Assembly: GCF_947489755.1 (NCBI RefSeq)
Contig: NZ_CANLFB010000008.1
Span: 1 to 64,000 of the forward strand
From: an uncultured Psychromonas sp.
Lineage (GTDB): Bacteria > Pseudomonadota > Gammaproteobacteria > Enterobacterales > Psychromonadaceae
DNA: 64,000 nucleotides
Direction of reading: 5' to 3'
Made by a program: the position numbers and the translations under genes. Below, one piece after another: positions 16,404 through 25,152 of the stretch. The notes under the pieces are model-generated. The model did no database searches. It was not told the DNA's origin and saw nothing but the letters and a program-made list of their open reading frames with translations. How positions within the stretch are numbered: the stretch's first letter is position 1; the number at the start of each line of letters is the position of its first letter.

Positions 16404-18405
16404 TCTATTACAAATTGGACTTTCGGGTATTTATAGCTCACAAGCTAGTCTCGCAACAACCAGTCACAACATTAGTAATGTCAGTACTGAAGGTTATTCT
16501 CGTCAAACAGTTGATACCTCTGCTGCAGGTGCGCAACGATCAAGTACAAACTTTATTGGTAGTGGTTCTGTAATAAGTAGTATTGACCGTGCTTACGATC
16601 AGTTTGCTTTTACTGAAAATGTAATTAATACATCAAGCCATGCTTATTATGAGCAAACCTATACACAAGCCAATCAAATGGATTTATTACTATCAAGTGA
16701 TAGTACATCAGCAACCACTTCAATTTTAAATATGTTCTCTTCTTTAAGTAGTGTTGCTGATAATCCGAGTTTATTAGAATCACGAAATGTGTTCTTGAAT
16801 GATGCTTCTAGCATGGTTAATCAATACAACACTCTTTATAGTCATTTAAAAACTCAATACGAAAGCATTAATGCTGATATTGAAAATTCATCTGATGTGA
16901 TCACAGAATTAGCACAAAGTATTGCTAGTTTAAACTCTCAAATATCTATTGTTACAGGATCGGCAAGTGGTGGCGATGCCAATGATTTATTAGATAAGCG
17001 TAACCTTGCTATCACTGAATTAAGTGAGTACGTCAATACCTCCGTTGTCGAAGCGGATAATAATATGGTCAACATATTTATTGGTAGTGGACAAGGGTTA
17101 GTCATGGGGAATGTTTCTCAATCTGTTATTGCCGTTAATGGTGACCCTGATCCTACGCGTAAAGAATTAGCATTAAACTTTAATGGTCAAGCGACGGCTA
17201 TTAATGGTAATAAATTAGGATCTGGTGTTGCCGCTTTATTTAATAGCCGAGATAATGACCTTGAAGTGGCAATGAATCAATTAGGCCAAAGTGTCATTGG
17301 TTTGACTCATGCAATTAATGAACAACAAAAAGAGGGCCAAACATTAAATGGAGAAATTGGCGCGGATATTTTTAATGACATCAATAGCACTCAATCAATG
17401 CAAAAACGCGTATTAAGTCACGATGATGGATTAGGTAAAGCGATATTAAGTGTTCGTATTGATGATTTAAGTGAATTATCTGCCGATGAGTTTACATTAA
17501 AAGTAAGTGAATATACGGCAGGTAGCACGCTTTCATTTACCGTTACCAATAAGACGACGGGCGCATCTCAAGATGTTTCTATTGCTGATTTATCAACGGA
17601 AGCGCGTGTATCGATTCCTGGCGCAGGCATAAGTATTGGTATTGATTCAATCATAACGCCTCTCGAAGAAGGAAAGGAGTTTACCCTACGTCCTACACGT
17701 AATGGTGCAATGGAAGCCTCTGTACAAGAGAATGAACCTGAAAAAGTAGCTGCCGCAGATGCTGAAATTAAAGCCTTTACAAATACAGGTAATACGGGCT
17801 CTGCTGAGTTTCGTGTCAGTGCCATTAATAATAAGTCAGATCGCTATTATATGGATGAAGATCATCCTCTCACCATCAAAATATCATCTAATACCAGCAG
17901 CAGTGAAATAGCATATAACTTATTTGATAAAGATGGATCGCAAGTGAATAACACTGAACTAACAACTTCTGTTGATCCATTGACGGGTAAAGCGGTCTTT
18001 GTTGCTGGTGGTGTTGAAGTTGAAATGAAAGCCGGGTTTCCAGTTGCTAATGATGAAGTTACTTTAACGTTCAACGAAACGGGAGAGGGGGATAACCGAA
18101 ATATGTTAGCCATTACTGATTTACAGAACGCTAAAGTAATGAACGGTAATCAAGCAAGTTTCCAAGATGTTTATAATAATATGTTATCTGAAGTGGGTGC
18201 TAAAACCGCTAATGCTGATATTGCGATGCAATCCGCATCCATTCTAAAAGATCAATCTTTCGAACGAATTCAAAATATAAGCGGTGTTAATATGGATGAA
18301 GAAGCCGCTAACCTCATGTTGTATCAGCAATACTATAGTGCCTCTGCTCGTGTCATAACGGTAGCAAACGAAGTTTTTGAGAGCTTATTGCAAGCTTCAC
18401 GTTAA
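16396..18405 (+). CDS. flgK: FlgK, hook-filament junction protein 1
   Basis: FlgK (HAP1) is the first junction layer between hook and filament. The 669-residue product has the N-terminal IGLSGIYSSQASLATTSHNISNVSTEGYSRQ and the C-terminal SGVNMDEEAANLMLYQQYYSASARVITVANEVFESLL. Length is near that of vibrio FlgK and above the ~550 of enterics, the difference lying in the variable middle. ATG 16396 is chosen because GGGAG lies just upstream; the frame is open a few codons further left. It overlaps the flgJ end by 8 bases, suggesting translational coupling. Its export chaperone FlgN is encoded at 3523-3942. Confidence 0.95.
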   Translation: MADLLQIGLSGIYSSQASLATTSHNISNVSTEGYSRQTVDTSAAGAQRSSTNFIGSGSVISSIDRAYDQFAFTENVINTSSHAYYEQTYTQANQMDLLLSSDSTSATTSILNMFSSLSSVADNPSLLESRNVFLNDASSMVNQYNTLYSHLKTQYESINADIENSSDVITELAQSIASLNSQISIVTGSASGGDANDLLDKRNLAITELSEYVNTSVVEADNNMVNIFIGSGQGLVMGNVSQSVIAVNGDPDPTRKELALNFNGQATAINGNKLGSGVAALFNSRDNDLEVAMNQLGQSVIGLTHAINEQQKEGQTLNGEIGADIFNDINSTQSMQKRVLSHDDGLGKAILSVRIDDLSELSADEFTLKVSEYTAGSTLSFTVTNKTTGASQDVSIADLSTEARVSIPGAGISIGIDSIITPLEEGKEFTLRPTRNGAMEASVQENEPEKVAAADAEIKAFTNTGNTGSAEFRVSAINNKSDRYYMDEDHPLTIKISSNTSSSEIAYNLFDKDGSQVNNTELTTSVDPLTGKAVFVAGGVEVEMKAGFPVANDEVTLTFNETGEGDNRNMLAITDLQNAKVMNGNQASFQDVYNNMLSEVGAKTANADIAMQSASILKDQSFERIQNISGVNMDEEAANLMLYQQYYSASARVITVANEVFESLLQASR

Positions 18406-18420
18406 ATAATACTTCTTTTT

Positions 18421-18437
18421 TGGTGCGATTCTTGCTT
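18421..18437 (+). promoter_or_regulatory. Sigma-54 promoter of flgL
   Basis: TGGTGC, 5 bases, TTGCTT with GG and GC ten bases apart, ~48 bases before flgL. One base differs from the TGGCAC of its neighbours, so it may be weaker. Confidence 0.82.
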
Positions 18438-18484
18438 TTTAAAGTGTAGGTGAGCGTAAGCTCAAAAGGAATAAGAGAGACAAT

Positions 18485-19972
18485 ATGCGAATTTCATCAC
18501 AAACGTTTTTTACGCGCAATACTACTTCAATGATGGAGCAACAAGCTTCGTTAAGTGAAAAAAACTTGCACTTATCAAGCACTAAACGCGTGATGAATGG
18601 CAGTGATGACCCTGTTGCTATTGCGACTATTCAACGTTTAAAGCAAGACTTGTCAATTGGCGAGCAATATATAAGTAATGGTGAAACCGCTCAATCTTCG
18701 AATGAGTTATCTGATACTGCGTTAAGCCAAAGTACCTACATTTTACAACGTGTTAGAGAGTTAATGGTCAGTGGTAGTAATGGCTCTTTAAATGAATCTG
18801 ACCGTAATGCGGTGGCGATTGAGTTAGAAAGTTTACGTGATGAATTGATGGGCGTTGCAAATACCAAAGACGGTAATAATCAATTTATTTATGCGGGTTA
18901 TGAAGTCGATACTCAGCCATTCCAAAAAAATGAATTTGGTGAGGTAGAGTATCACGGTGATAGCGGCGAGAAAGCGTATAGAATCGGCTCTGGTGTTTTA
19001 GTCCAGGCTAATGATGCTGGCTCTAAAATATTCATGGAAGTCGCTGAAGGTAATGGTACCTTTATTTCAGAGCTTGGTGCTAATAACACCGGAGGAGGGG
19101 TTATTAGTGCGGGTAATATCATCGATGAAAATGCTGCCCGTGATTTTCTTGATCAGGATTATACCATTGCAATTAATGATACTGATGATGGACCAGAATA
19201 TTCAGTTTATGGTTTAAAAGAAACGGCCGTCTCAGGTAATGCGAATATTAATATTAGTGGTGTTGATTTAAATGGTGCAGGTATAGATAGTGTTAACCCC
19301 GCAATCAATGGCCCTGTAGCTATTAATTTTATAGAAACTGGAACAGATACCAATCAATTTTATATCCAAGTAAATGGTCAGACATCGTCTAGCGTTTATG
19401 ATGGAGACAATTCAGATACTCAAACATTGACTATTAATGGTATTGCCATTGATGTTAATGGCCAGCCAAAAGACGGTGATAGTTTTGAATTCGCACAGTT
19501 TGTAGCACCGACACCTTATGAAGAAGATCAAGCGATTTCATTTAATGGTATTAAAACGCAACTGAAAGGTGAAGTTGAAGATGGAGATGCTTTCACGCTA
19601 CGTCAGAGTGAAGAGAAAGATATCTTTGCAACCATTCAAAGTGCCATCGATGCATTACGTATTCCTGGGAATGATGATAAGACGCTTGCACAGATGAATA
19701 CGGCATTCAACATGTCTTTATTACAAATTGATGGTGCCTTAGATAATGTGACAAGTACACAGAGTGCGGTTGGTGCACGTTTAAGAACAATTGATAATCA
19801 GTACGAATCAACCTTGGATTTTAATTTAATTGTTCAAAGGACATTATCTAATTTAGAAGATTTAGATATGGCTGCTGCAATCAGTGAATATCAACAGCAA
19901 TATAGTATGTTGGAAGTGTCGCAACAAACTTTTGTACAGTTACAGAATTTAAGTTTATTTAAGCTTATTTAA
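18485..19972 (+). CDS. flgL: FlgL, hook-filament junction protein 3
   Basis: FlgL (HAP3) is the second junction layer and adapts the hook to flagellin. The 495-residue product has the flagellin-like N-terminus (MRISSQTFFTRNTTSMMEQQASLSEKN, KRVMNGSDDPVAIATIQRLK) and a C-terminal LSNLEDLDMAAAISEYQQQYSMLEVSQQTF. It is long: enteric FlgL is ~317 and vibrio ~400 residues. The extra sequence is in the middle, about residues 180-370, rich in Asp, Asn and Gly like surface beta domains. It has its own sigma-54 promoter and a terminator, so it is probably a single-gene unit. Confidence 0.93.
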   Translation: MRISSQTFFTRNTTSMMEQQASLSEKNLHLSSTKRVMNGSDDPVAIATIQRLKQDLSIGEQYISNGETAQSSNELSDTALSQSTYILQRVRELMVSGSNGSLNESDRNAVAIELESLRDELMGVANTKDGNNQFIYAGYEVDTQPFQKNEFGEVEYHGDSGEKAYRIGSGVLVQANDAGSKIFMEVAEGNGTFISELGANNTGGGVISAGNIIDENAARDFLDQDYTIAINDTDDGPEYSVYGLKETAVSGNANINISGVDLNGAGIDSVNPAINGPVAINFIETGTDTNQFYIQVNGQTSSSVYDGDNSDTQTLTINGIAIDVNGQPKDGDSFEFAQFVAPTPYEEDQAISFNGIKTQLKGEVEDGDAFTLRQSEEKDIFATIQSAIDALRIPGNDDKTLAQMNTAFNMSLLQIDGALDNVTSTQSAVGARLRTIDNQYESTLDFNLIVQRTLSNLEDLDMAAAISEYQQQYSMLEVSQQTFVQLQNLSLFKLI

Positions 19973-20011
19973 TTTACCGCTATCCCTTACCAATCCACTA
20001 GAACGATTATT

Positions 20012-20042
20012 AAAAAGAGGCAATTTATTGCCTCTTTTTTTA
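20012..20042 (+). terminator. Terminator after flgL
   Basis: AAAAAGAGGCAAT and ATTGCCTCTTTTTTT form a perfect stem with a two-base loop and T-run. Confidence 0.92.
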
Positions 20043-20147
20043 TGCTTAATTAAATTAACTTTAAAAAATATAATGAAAGACATTTATATGACTGCTTTAT
20101 TTTAAATTAAGTGTTTGATTTATAATGTTTAAATTGTTTCTAAAAGT

Positions 20148-20164
20148 TGGCACATTAATCGCAT
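20148..20164 (+). promoter_or_regulatory. Sigma-54 promoter of the flagellin gene
   Basis: TGGCAC, 5 bases, TCGCAT with GG and GC ten bases apart, ~95 bases before the flagellin ATG. In Vibrio cholerae flaA is the sigma-54-dependent flagellin and the others use sigma-28, so this is likely the core filament gene. Confidence 0.88.
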
Positions 20165-20260
20165 TGTTAATGTTGAGAGTAAAAATTGACGGCAATAAAT
20201 ACTGTTTAATTGATTGCCGTATTTTTCAATAGGATTACCAAGAAATAAAAGGAAAACATC

Positions 20261-21922
20261 ATGGCTCAAGTTATTAATACAAATATAATGTCGTTGAATG
20301 CGCAGCGTCAGCTTAATAAAACGCAAGCAACACAAAATGAAGCAATGGAACGTTTATCATCGGGTCTTCGTATTAACAGTGCGAAAGATGATGCCGCAGG
20401 CCTTGCTATTTCAACGGCAATGCAATCACAAATTACCGGTTTAACTCAAGCAGTACGTAATTCGAATGATGGTATTTCAATGGCGCAAACCGCTGAAGGT
20501 GCGATGGGTGAAATGACCAATATTCTACAACGTATGCGTGAATTATCTGTGCAATCAGCGAATGATACAAACTCTGCTGAAAATAGAACTGCAATTCAGG
20601 AAGAGGTTGATCAATTACATAACGAACTTGATCGTATCGCTGAAACAACAGAATTTAATGGTAAAAAATTATTAGATGGCTCAACTGGCTCAACGACATT
20701 GCAGATTGGCGCCAACTCAGGCCAAACACTCACGTTCGATATTGCTTCTGTAACGGCAAATGACCTTGGTTTAAACGGCGGTTTAAATAAAACTGATTTA
20801 AATGGCGGACGTATTGATACGGCTACTTCGCTTACAGGTGATTCTCTTGTAGGAGCGGCAATAAATGGTGTTGCAATTCCGAACCCTGCGAGTGATACCG
20901 CTCCTGAAATAGCTAAAGCAATTAATTTAACGTCAGCCGAAACTGGTGTAACAGCCAGTGCCTATAATGTCATACAAGGTGATCATGAAAGCACTGCCGT
21001 GACGGGTATAACAACAGGTGCCATGACAATTAAAGTAGGTAATAATGGACCAGTAACCTTATCTGCTACGTCATCTATGGATAATCTTGTTGATACTGTT
21101 AATCGTGATGTTGCAGGTGTAACAGCCTCTAAAGGTGATGATGGTGAATTAATCATGACCAATGATACTGGTCAGACAATTACTATTGGTGGAGTGACTG
21201 GTGAGTCAGGTGTAACAGCAGGTATTTATGGCGGATATCTTGCTTTAGATAGTGAAGATGATAGTCCTATTGCGGTTACAGGAAGCGAAATTGCAAGTAT
21301 GGGGTTTGTAGCCGCTAATGGTTCAGATTCTATTGTTGGAACATCAACTCCTGCTGTTTTTGCTGAAGCTGCTGCTATATCGATCAATGGTGTTGAGATC
21401 CCAACTCCTCCTGCTGGTGCTGTTTTTGAGGATTATATTAATTCTTATACCGATCAAACCGGCGTAACCCTAACAAGTAACACTTACTCTGCAGAAGCTG
21501 GTAGAGGTGTTGAAATCTCTTCTAATGCAGGAACTCAAATTGAACGTAATGCTGCTATGTTGGCAATGGGGTTTGCTGGTGGATTAGAGATGGGTGGTAA
21601 AGTGATTGATTCTTTAGGTACCAATGTATCGACCATGGAAAGTGCATCAAACACTATTACTAAAGTCGATGCGGCCTTAGGTACTATCTCTGCATCACGT
21701 GCTAATTTAGGTGCGATTCAAAACCGTTTAGACTCAACAATTTCTAATTTAGAGAATGTATCTCAAAACTTATCTGCTTCAAACTCTCGTATTCAAGATG
21801 CTGATTTTGCAGCTGAAACATCAAATATGAGTAAAGCACAGATATTACAACAGGCTGGCACATCAATGTTGTCTCAAGCAAATGCAAGTACTCAAAACGT
21901 GCTGTCGCTGTTACAACAATAA
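20261..21922 (+). CDS. flaA: Flagellin (filament subunit)
   Basis: The main filament protein. The 553-residue product has the conserved N-terminal D0/D1 region (MAQVINTNIMSLNAQRQLNK, ERLSSGLRINSAKDDAAGLAIS, LQRMRELSVQSANDTNS) and C-terminal D1/D0 region (ISASRANLGAIQNRLDSTISNLENVSQNLSASNSRIQDADFA to VLSLLQQ). Between residues ~175 and ~450 lies a large surface insert rich in Thr, Ala, Gly and Asp with repeats of the flagellin hypervariable type. Vibrio flagellins are ~380 residues, so the exposed D2/D3 part is much larger here. Only one flagellin gene is in the window. The symbol is by analogy with Vibrio flaA. Confidence 0.93.
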   Translation: MAQVINTNIMSLNAQRQLNKTQATQNEAMERLSSGLRINSAKDDAAGLAISTAMQSQITGLTQAVRNSNDGISMAQTAEGAMGEMTNILQRMRELSVQSANDTNSAENRTAIQEEVDQLHNELDRIAETTEFNGKKLLDGSTGSTTLQIGANSGQTLTFDIASVTANDLGLNGGLNKTDLNGGRIDTATSLTGDSLVGAAINGVAIPNPASDTAPEIAKAINLTSAETGVTASAYNVIQGDHESTAVTGITTGAMTIKVGNNGPVTLSATSSMDNLVDTVNRDVAGVTASKGDDGELIMTNDTGQTITIGGVTGESGVTAGIYGGYLALDSEDDSPIAVTGSEIASMGFVAANGSDSIVGTSTPAVFAEAAAISINGVEIPTPPAGAVFEDYINSYTDQTGVTLTSNTYSAEAGRGVEISSNAGTQIERNAAMLAMGFAGGLEMGGKVIDSLGTNVSTMESASNTITKVDAALGTISASRANLGAIQNRLDSTISNLENVSQNLSASNSRIQDADFAAETSNMSKAQILQQAGTSMLSQANASTQNVLSLLQQ

Positions 21923-22016
21923 TTTAGTATTAACGATTTATTAGGTTTTTATTGAATGAGTTAGATGGCTGAGTATTCTTGGTTTTTACTCTCATGATCT
22001 CCTTGTTCGGCCATTT

Positions 22017-22047
22017 AAAGGTAGCTTCGGCTACCTTTTTGTTTTTA
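22017..22047 (+). terminator. Terminator after flagellin
   Basis: AAAGGTAGC-TTCG-GCTACCTTT forms a 9-pair stem with a TTCG loop, followed by T's. Confidence 0.92.
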
Positions 22048-22091
22048 GTCGTTATTGATGACTTGAGTTCAGGTTATTAGTTAGAAATTAA

Positions 22092-22679
22092 CTAAGTGTT
22101 TGCTAAGTATTTTACTTTACTAAAATGCCAAATCTGAGCAAATAAAAAATAAGCGACCCCAGCAATAGCACCGTATAAATGCGCATTAATTAATACTGTT
22201 GCACCAATTAATAATTCAGTACTCGCAGCTGGGCCATTTAATTGTTCAAAAGCTATTTTGACGATAAAACCAATGCCTAGAATAATGCCCCATTTATCTT
22301 TCTTTCTTAGTTCATCACACACGCCGAATGCAAACAAACCATGTAATACACCCGATAGGCCAACGTAGCCTTGTATTGTTGGTTCAAGATAAAATAAGCA
22401 TAAGCTAATAAATATTGCGCTGAATAATAAGAGAGGTAGTAAAAGTTGCTTTTTAAAGGTGTCAAAAAATAACGATACAACTACGATTAATCCTATACCG
22501 TTAAGTAGCAGGTGGTAGCCATTAGTATGGCAAAAGTGAGCAGTGACCAATCGCCACAATTGGCCCTTTTCAATTGCGCTGTGATAATATGCAAACCATT
22601 GATGGCTGTCTGCTTGGAAAATAAACAGTAGTGTACTGAGCGTCAAAATAATAACAGTATGGGTTAATACAGCACGCAT
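22092..22679 (-). CDS. rrtA: Rhombosortase (rhomboid-family intramembrane protease)
   Basis: A 195-residue membrane protein with about six hydrophobic segments and the rhomboid serine-protease dyad: Ser109 in GLSGVLHG and His167 in INAHLYG, plus HLLLN at 56-60. The short form and GLSGVLHG motif are typical of rhombosortases, which cut the C-terminal GlyGly-CTERM sorting anchor of secreted proteins in vibrios, shewanellas and relatives. No GlyGly-CTERM substrate is visible in this window, so substrates must lie elsewhere. The gene is divergent from tapT with a 32-base gap. Rhomboid family is certain; the rhombosortase subfamily call is from the motif and length. Confidence 0.82.
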   Translation of the reverse strand: MRAVLTHTVIILTLSTLLFIFQADSHQWFAYYHSAIEKGQLWRLVTAHFCHTNGYHLLLNGIGLIVVVSLFFDTFKKQLLLPLLLFSAIFISLCLFYLEPTIQGYVGLSGVLHGLFAFGVCDELRKKDKWGIILGIGFIVKIAFEQLNGPAASTELLIGATVLINAHLYGAIAGVAYFLFAQIWHFSKVKYLANT

Positions 22680-22711
22680 TTAGAAAACCTTAAAAGAAGT
22701 AGAAACAAGTC

Positions 22712-23329
22712 ATGAGTAAAAGAGCATTTTGTAATCAGTGTAACAAAGCGTTATCTGCGTGTATTTGTGGATCGATTTGCCCACTTGATAATCAACACTT
22801 TTTGCATATTTTGCAAGACCCGAGTGAACAAAACAAAGCGATTGGTACTGCCCGTATTCTTGATTTGTCCTTATCTAAGGTGACGTTGACTGTTGGGCAT
22901 TTTTTTGACGCTGCTGGGTTTGATTTAAATAATACATTCTTAGTCTTTCCTGATGAGCAAGCGAGCTCAATTAGCGAGTTAAAACAAACTCAACAAATTA
23001 ATAAAGATTCACAGTTCATTTTACTCGATGGTAGCTGGAAAAAAGCCTACAAATTATTAATGACCAACCCTTTTTTACAACGTTTGCCTAAAGTCATGAT
23101 TAATATTGAAAATAAAAGTAATTATCGACTACGTAAATCACCAAGAGAAGATGGTTTGTCGACCGTTGAAGCAGGGTATTATTTATTATCTGAGCTCTCA
23201 AATGACACAGATAAATATATTCCATTATTAGCCGTGTTCAATAAAATGATTGATTTTCAAATTTCAAATATGCCAGCAGAGATCTATCAAAAACATTATC
23301 TAGATCCAATCAAGGAGAACAAGTCTTAA
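22712..23329 (+). CDS. tapT: DTW-domain protein, tRNA aminocarboxypropyltransferase (TapT/YfiP)
   Basis: TapT installs the 3-amino-3-carboxypropyl group on uridine 47 of tRNAs (acp3U47) using S-adenosylmethionine. The 205-residue product has the N-terminal zinc-type cysteines C7, C10, C17 and C19, and the family D-x-T/S-W motif at residues 106-109 (LLDGSWKKA). The downstream NYRLRKSPREDGLSTVEAGYYLL stretch is characteristic. The motif reads DGSW rather than DGTW, a conservative change. The stop overlaps the arfB start (TAATG), so the two are translationally coupled. Confidence 0.88.
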   Translation: MSKRAFCNQCNKALSACICGSICPLDNQHFLHILQDPSEQNKAIGTARILDLSLSKVTLTVGHFFDAAGFDLNNTFLVFPDEQASSISELKQTQQINKDSQFILLDGSWKKAYKLLMTNPFLQRLPKVMINIENKSNYRLRKSPREDGLSTVEAGYYLLSELSNDTDKYIPLLAVFNKMIDFQISNMPAEIYQKHYLDPIKENKS

Positions 23330-23745
23330 TGCCATTACAAATATCTGCAGGGGTCATTATTGCCGATTGGCAGTTACAATTAACCGCTATTCGCGCTCAA
23401 GGTGCTGGTGGACAGAACGTTAATAAAGTTAACTCGGCGATACATTTACGTTTTGACGTTAAAAGCTCTACGTTACCTGAGTTTTATAAACAACGTTTGT
23501 TAGCTTTATCCGATCATCGCATTACTGAAGATGGTGTTATTGTTCTGAAAGCGCAGGTACACCGTACTCAAGAAAAAAATCGTGATGAAGCATTAAGTCG
23601 ATTAAAAGAGCTCATTTTAAGCGCGGTTAAAATACAAAAATCACGAAAAGCGACACAACCTTCTCGTAATGCTAAGAAGCGCCGTGTTGATGATAAAAAG
23701 CGTAATGGTAATAACAAAGCGTTAAGAGGTAAGGTGGTTGATTAA
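23329..23745 (+). CDS. arfB: ArfB (YaeJ), alternative ribosome-rescue hydrolase
   Basis: ArfB releases nascent chains from ribosomes stalled at mRNA 3' ends by hydrolysing peptidyl-tRNA. The 138-residue product has the GGQ catalytic motif at 27-29 (AQGAGGQNVNKVNSAIHLRFDV). The basic C-terminal tail (KIQKSRKATQPSRNAKKRRVDDKKR) inserts into the empty mRNA channel. It lacks the codon-recognition domains of RF1 and RF2, and length matches E. coli YaeJ (140). The ATG overlaps the tapT stop. Confidence 0.94.
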   Translation: MPLQISAGVIIADWQLQLTAIRAQGAGGQNVNKVNSAIHLRFDVKSSTLPEFYKQRLLALSDHRITEDGVIVLKAQVHRTQEKNRDEALSRLKELILSAVKIQKSRKATQPSRNAKKRRVDDKKRNGNNKALRGKVVD

Positions 23746-23845
23746 ACAATCACGTTAATCAATGTTATATATTTTTTGACACAATGAATGACCTGACATA
23801 TTTTAGTAAGATATAAGTGGAATGTTAATATTTACTGTTACTTTT

Positions 23846-23886
23846 AATGTAAGTAGAGCGGTGAGTAATGTAAGTAGCGCGATGAG
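23846..23886. repeat. Tandem 21-base direct repeat
   Basis: Two adjacent copies beginning TAATGTAAGTAG and ending GTGAG or ATGAG, differing at two positions, upstream of the small acidic gene at 23980. Two binding sites for one regulator are possible but unproven. Confidence 0.6.
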
Positions 23887-23979
23887 AAATTGTTGGGTGA
23901 TGTCATTAAAATTGTTATTAAAGTTGTCATCAAACATTGAACGATTATTTTGAATAGGTTTAATAAGGAAAAGTAAGTT

Positions 23980-24279
23980 ATGGCTTTAATGGGTTTTTAT
24001 GCAATTCGTAATGAAGATACTGAAGAAGAATTTACATTAGATGCAGACGATTTTATTTGGGAAGATGCAAATCAATCGGGTGAACAGTATCGTTTCATTC
24101 ATGTTGAAACTGATGAATTACCTGAAGTGGTAGCAACATTCGATGTTGATGCTGATGAATTTATTATGCAGATGCCTGCTGGTTTTGAAGAGCTAGAAGA
24201 TGGTTTATATATTAATGCTGATAAAGACGAGTATGACTCAGATAGTGAATATGGTTACGATGACGGTTATGACGATTAA
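23980..24279 (+). CDS. Small acidic hypothetical protein
   Basis: I do not recognise this 99-residue protein. It is strongly acidic, with no signal peptide or membrane segment. It opens MALMGFYAIRNEDTEEEFTLDADDFIW. The middle looks like short beta strands (YRFIHVETDELPEVVATFDVDADEFIMQMP), and the last 20 residues are nearly all Asp, Glu, Tyr, Ser and Gly. A GGAAAAG ribosome site precedes the ATG and codon use resembles its neighbours, so it is very likely real. It is alone, with a tandem repeat upstream and a long hairpin downstream. Confidence 0.72.
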   Translation: MALMGFYAIRNEDTEEEFTLDADDFIWEDANQSGEQYRFIHVETDELPEVVATFDVDADEFIMQMPAGFEELEDGLYINADKDEYDSDSEYGYDDGYDD

Positions 24280-24346
24280 TTTATTTAAACCTGTTCAAAT
24301 ATATTAAGAGACTGTAATAAAAGCGGGGTTCATTTGATGGATCTTT

Positions 24347-24384
24347 AATGTGTAAAGAGCAGTACTTCTTCTCTTTACACATTT
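24347..24384. terminator. Long hairpin, likely bidirectional terminator
   Basis: AATGTGTAAAGAG pairs perfectly with CTCTTTACACATT (13 bases) around an 11-base loop, between the convergent acidic-protein gene and the carbonic anhydrase gene. The T-runs are short, so termination is likely rather than certain. Confidence 0.7.
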
Positions 24385-24410
24385 CATATTTATGTATCAG
24401 TTAGATTAGT

Positions 24411-25046
24411 TTAACTAATTTGGAAGAAACGACCTGTTTTTTCTTCTAATGCACATAGCTCAGAACTAGAAAGATCATAGCGCCAGCCGTGAAGTTTTAA
24501 TTCCCCTGCATCAACTCGCTCTTTTATCCAAGGGAAGGTCATTAGATTTTCTAATGATTGCTCAATACCTTTTTTCTCACAACAGTCATAACGGTGTGTT
24601 TTTTCAGTTATTTCTGTATCTGCTAAAATTTCGTCACGCACATCTTCAAGCTGCATCATCCATTTTGAGATAAAGCTTTTATCCACTTTTTTACCTGCAC
24701 CATCCATCAATGCTTTTATGCCACCACATTGTGTATGACCTAATACAATAATACTCTCTACTTTAAGTCCTGTTACAGCAAATTCAAGTGCGGCACTGGT
24801 ACCGTGATAATTATCGTCATCTTCACAAGGAGGCACTAAATTTGCAACGTTACGTATAACAAATAGGTCACCAGGCTCACAATCCAATATCAACGTCGGT
24901 TCTACACGAGAATCCGAACAGCTAACAATCGCTATTTTAGGGAATTGGCCTTCTTCGGATAGCTTGGATAACTGCTCTTGATGGTCCTTGTAATATCCTT
25001 CACGAAAACGTTGGTACCCTGCAATTAATTTATCAGTAGCTAACAT
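24411..25046 (-). CDS. can: Beta-class carbonic anhydrase
   Basis: Interconverts CO2 and bicarbonate with a zinc ion in the cytoplasm. From ATG at 25046 the product is 211 residues. The zinc ligands C43, D45, H104 and C107 are seen in VSCSDSRVEP and VLGHTQCGGI, with the Asp-Arg dyad D45/R47 intact. Length and the LKLHGWRYDL and C-terminal segments fit the E. coli Can type. The start is chosen because AAGGAAAA precedes it; an in-frame ATG 17 codons upstream gives unrelated residues. It is divergent from a LysR gene 106 bases away, which may regulate it. Symbol by homology. Confidence 0.93.
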   Translation of the reverse strand: MLATDKLIAGYQRFREGYYKDHQEQLSKLSEEGQFPKIAIVSCSDSRVEPTLILDCEPGDLFVIRNVANLVPPCEDDDNYHGTSAALEFAVTGLKVESIIVLGHTQCGGIKALMDGAGKKVDKSFISKWMMQLEDVRDEILADTEITEKTHRYDCCEKKGIEQSLENLMTFPWIKERVDAGELKLHGWRYDLSSSELCALEEKTGRFFQIS

Positions 25047-25152
25047 TGAATTTTCCTTATTATTGACATGTTGCAGATAATAAAGGATAAACTGCATTAA
25101 TAAAAATTAATATATTTTATTTTTACCATAAATAAAGGTTAATGATCAGTTT

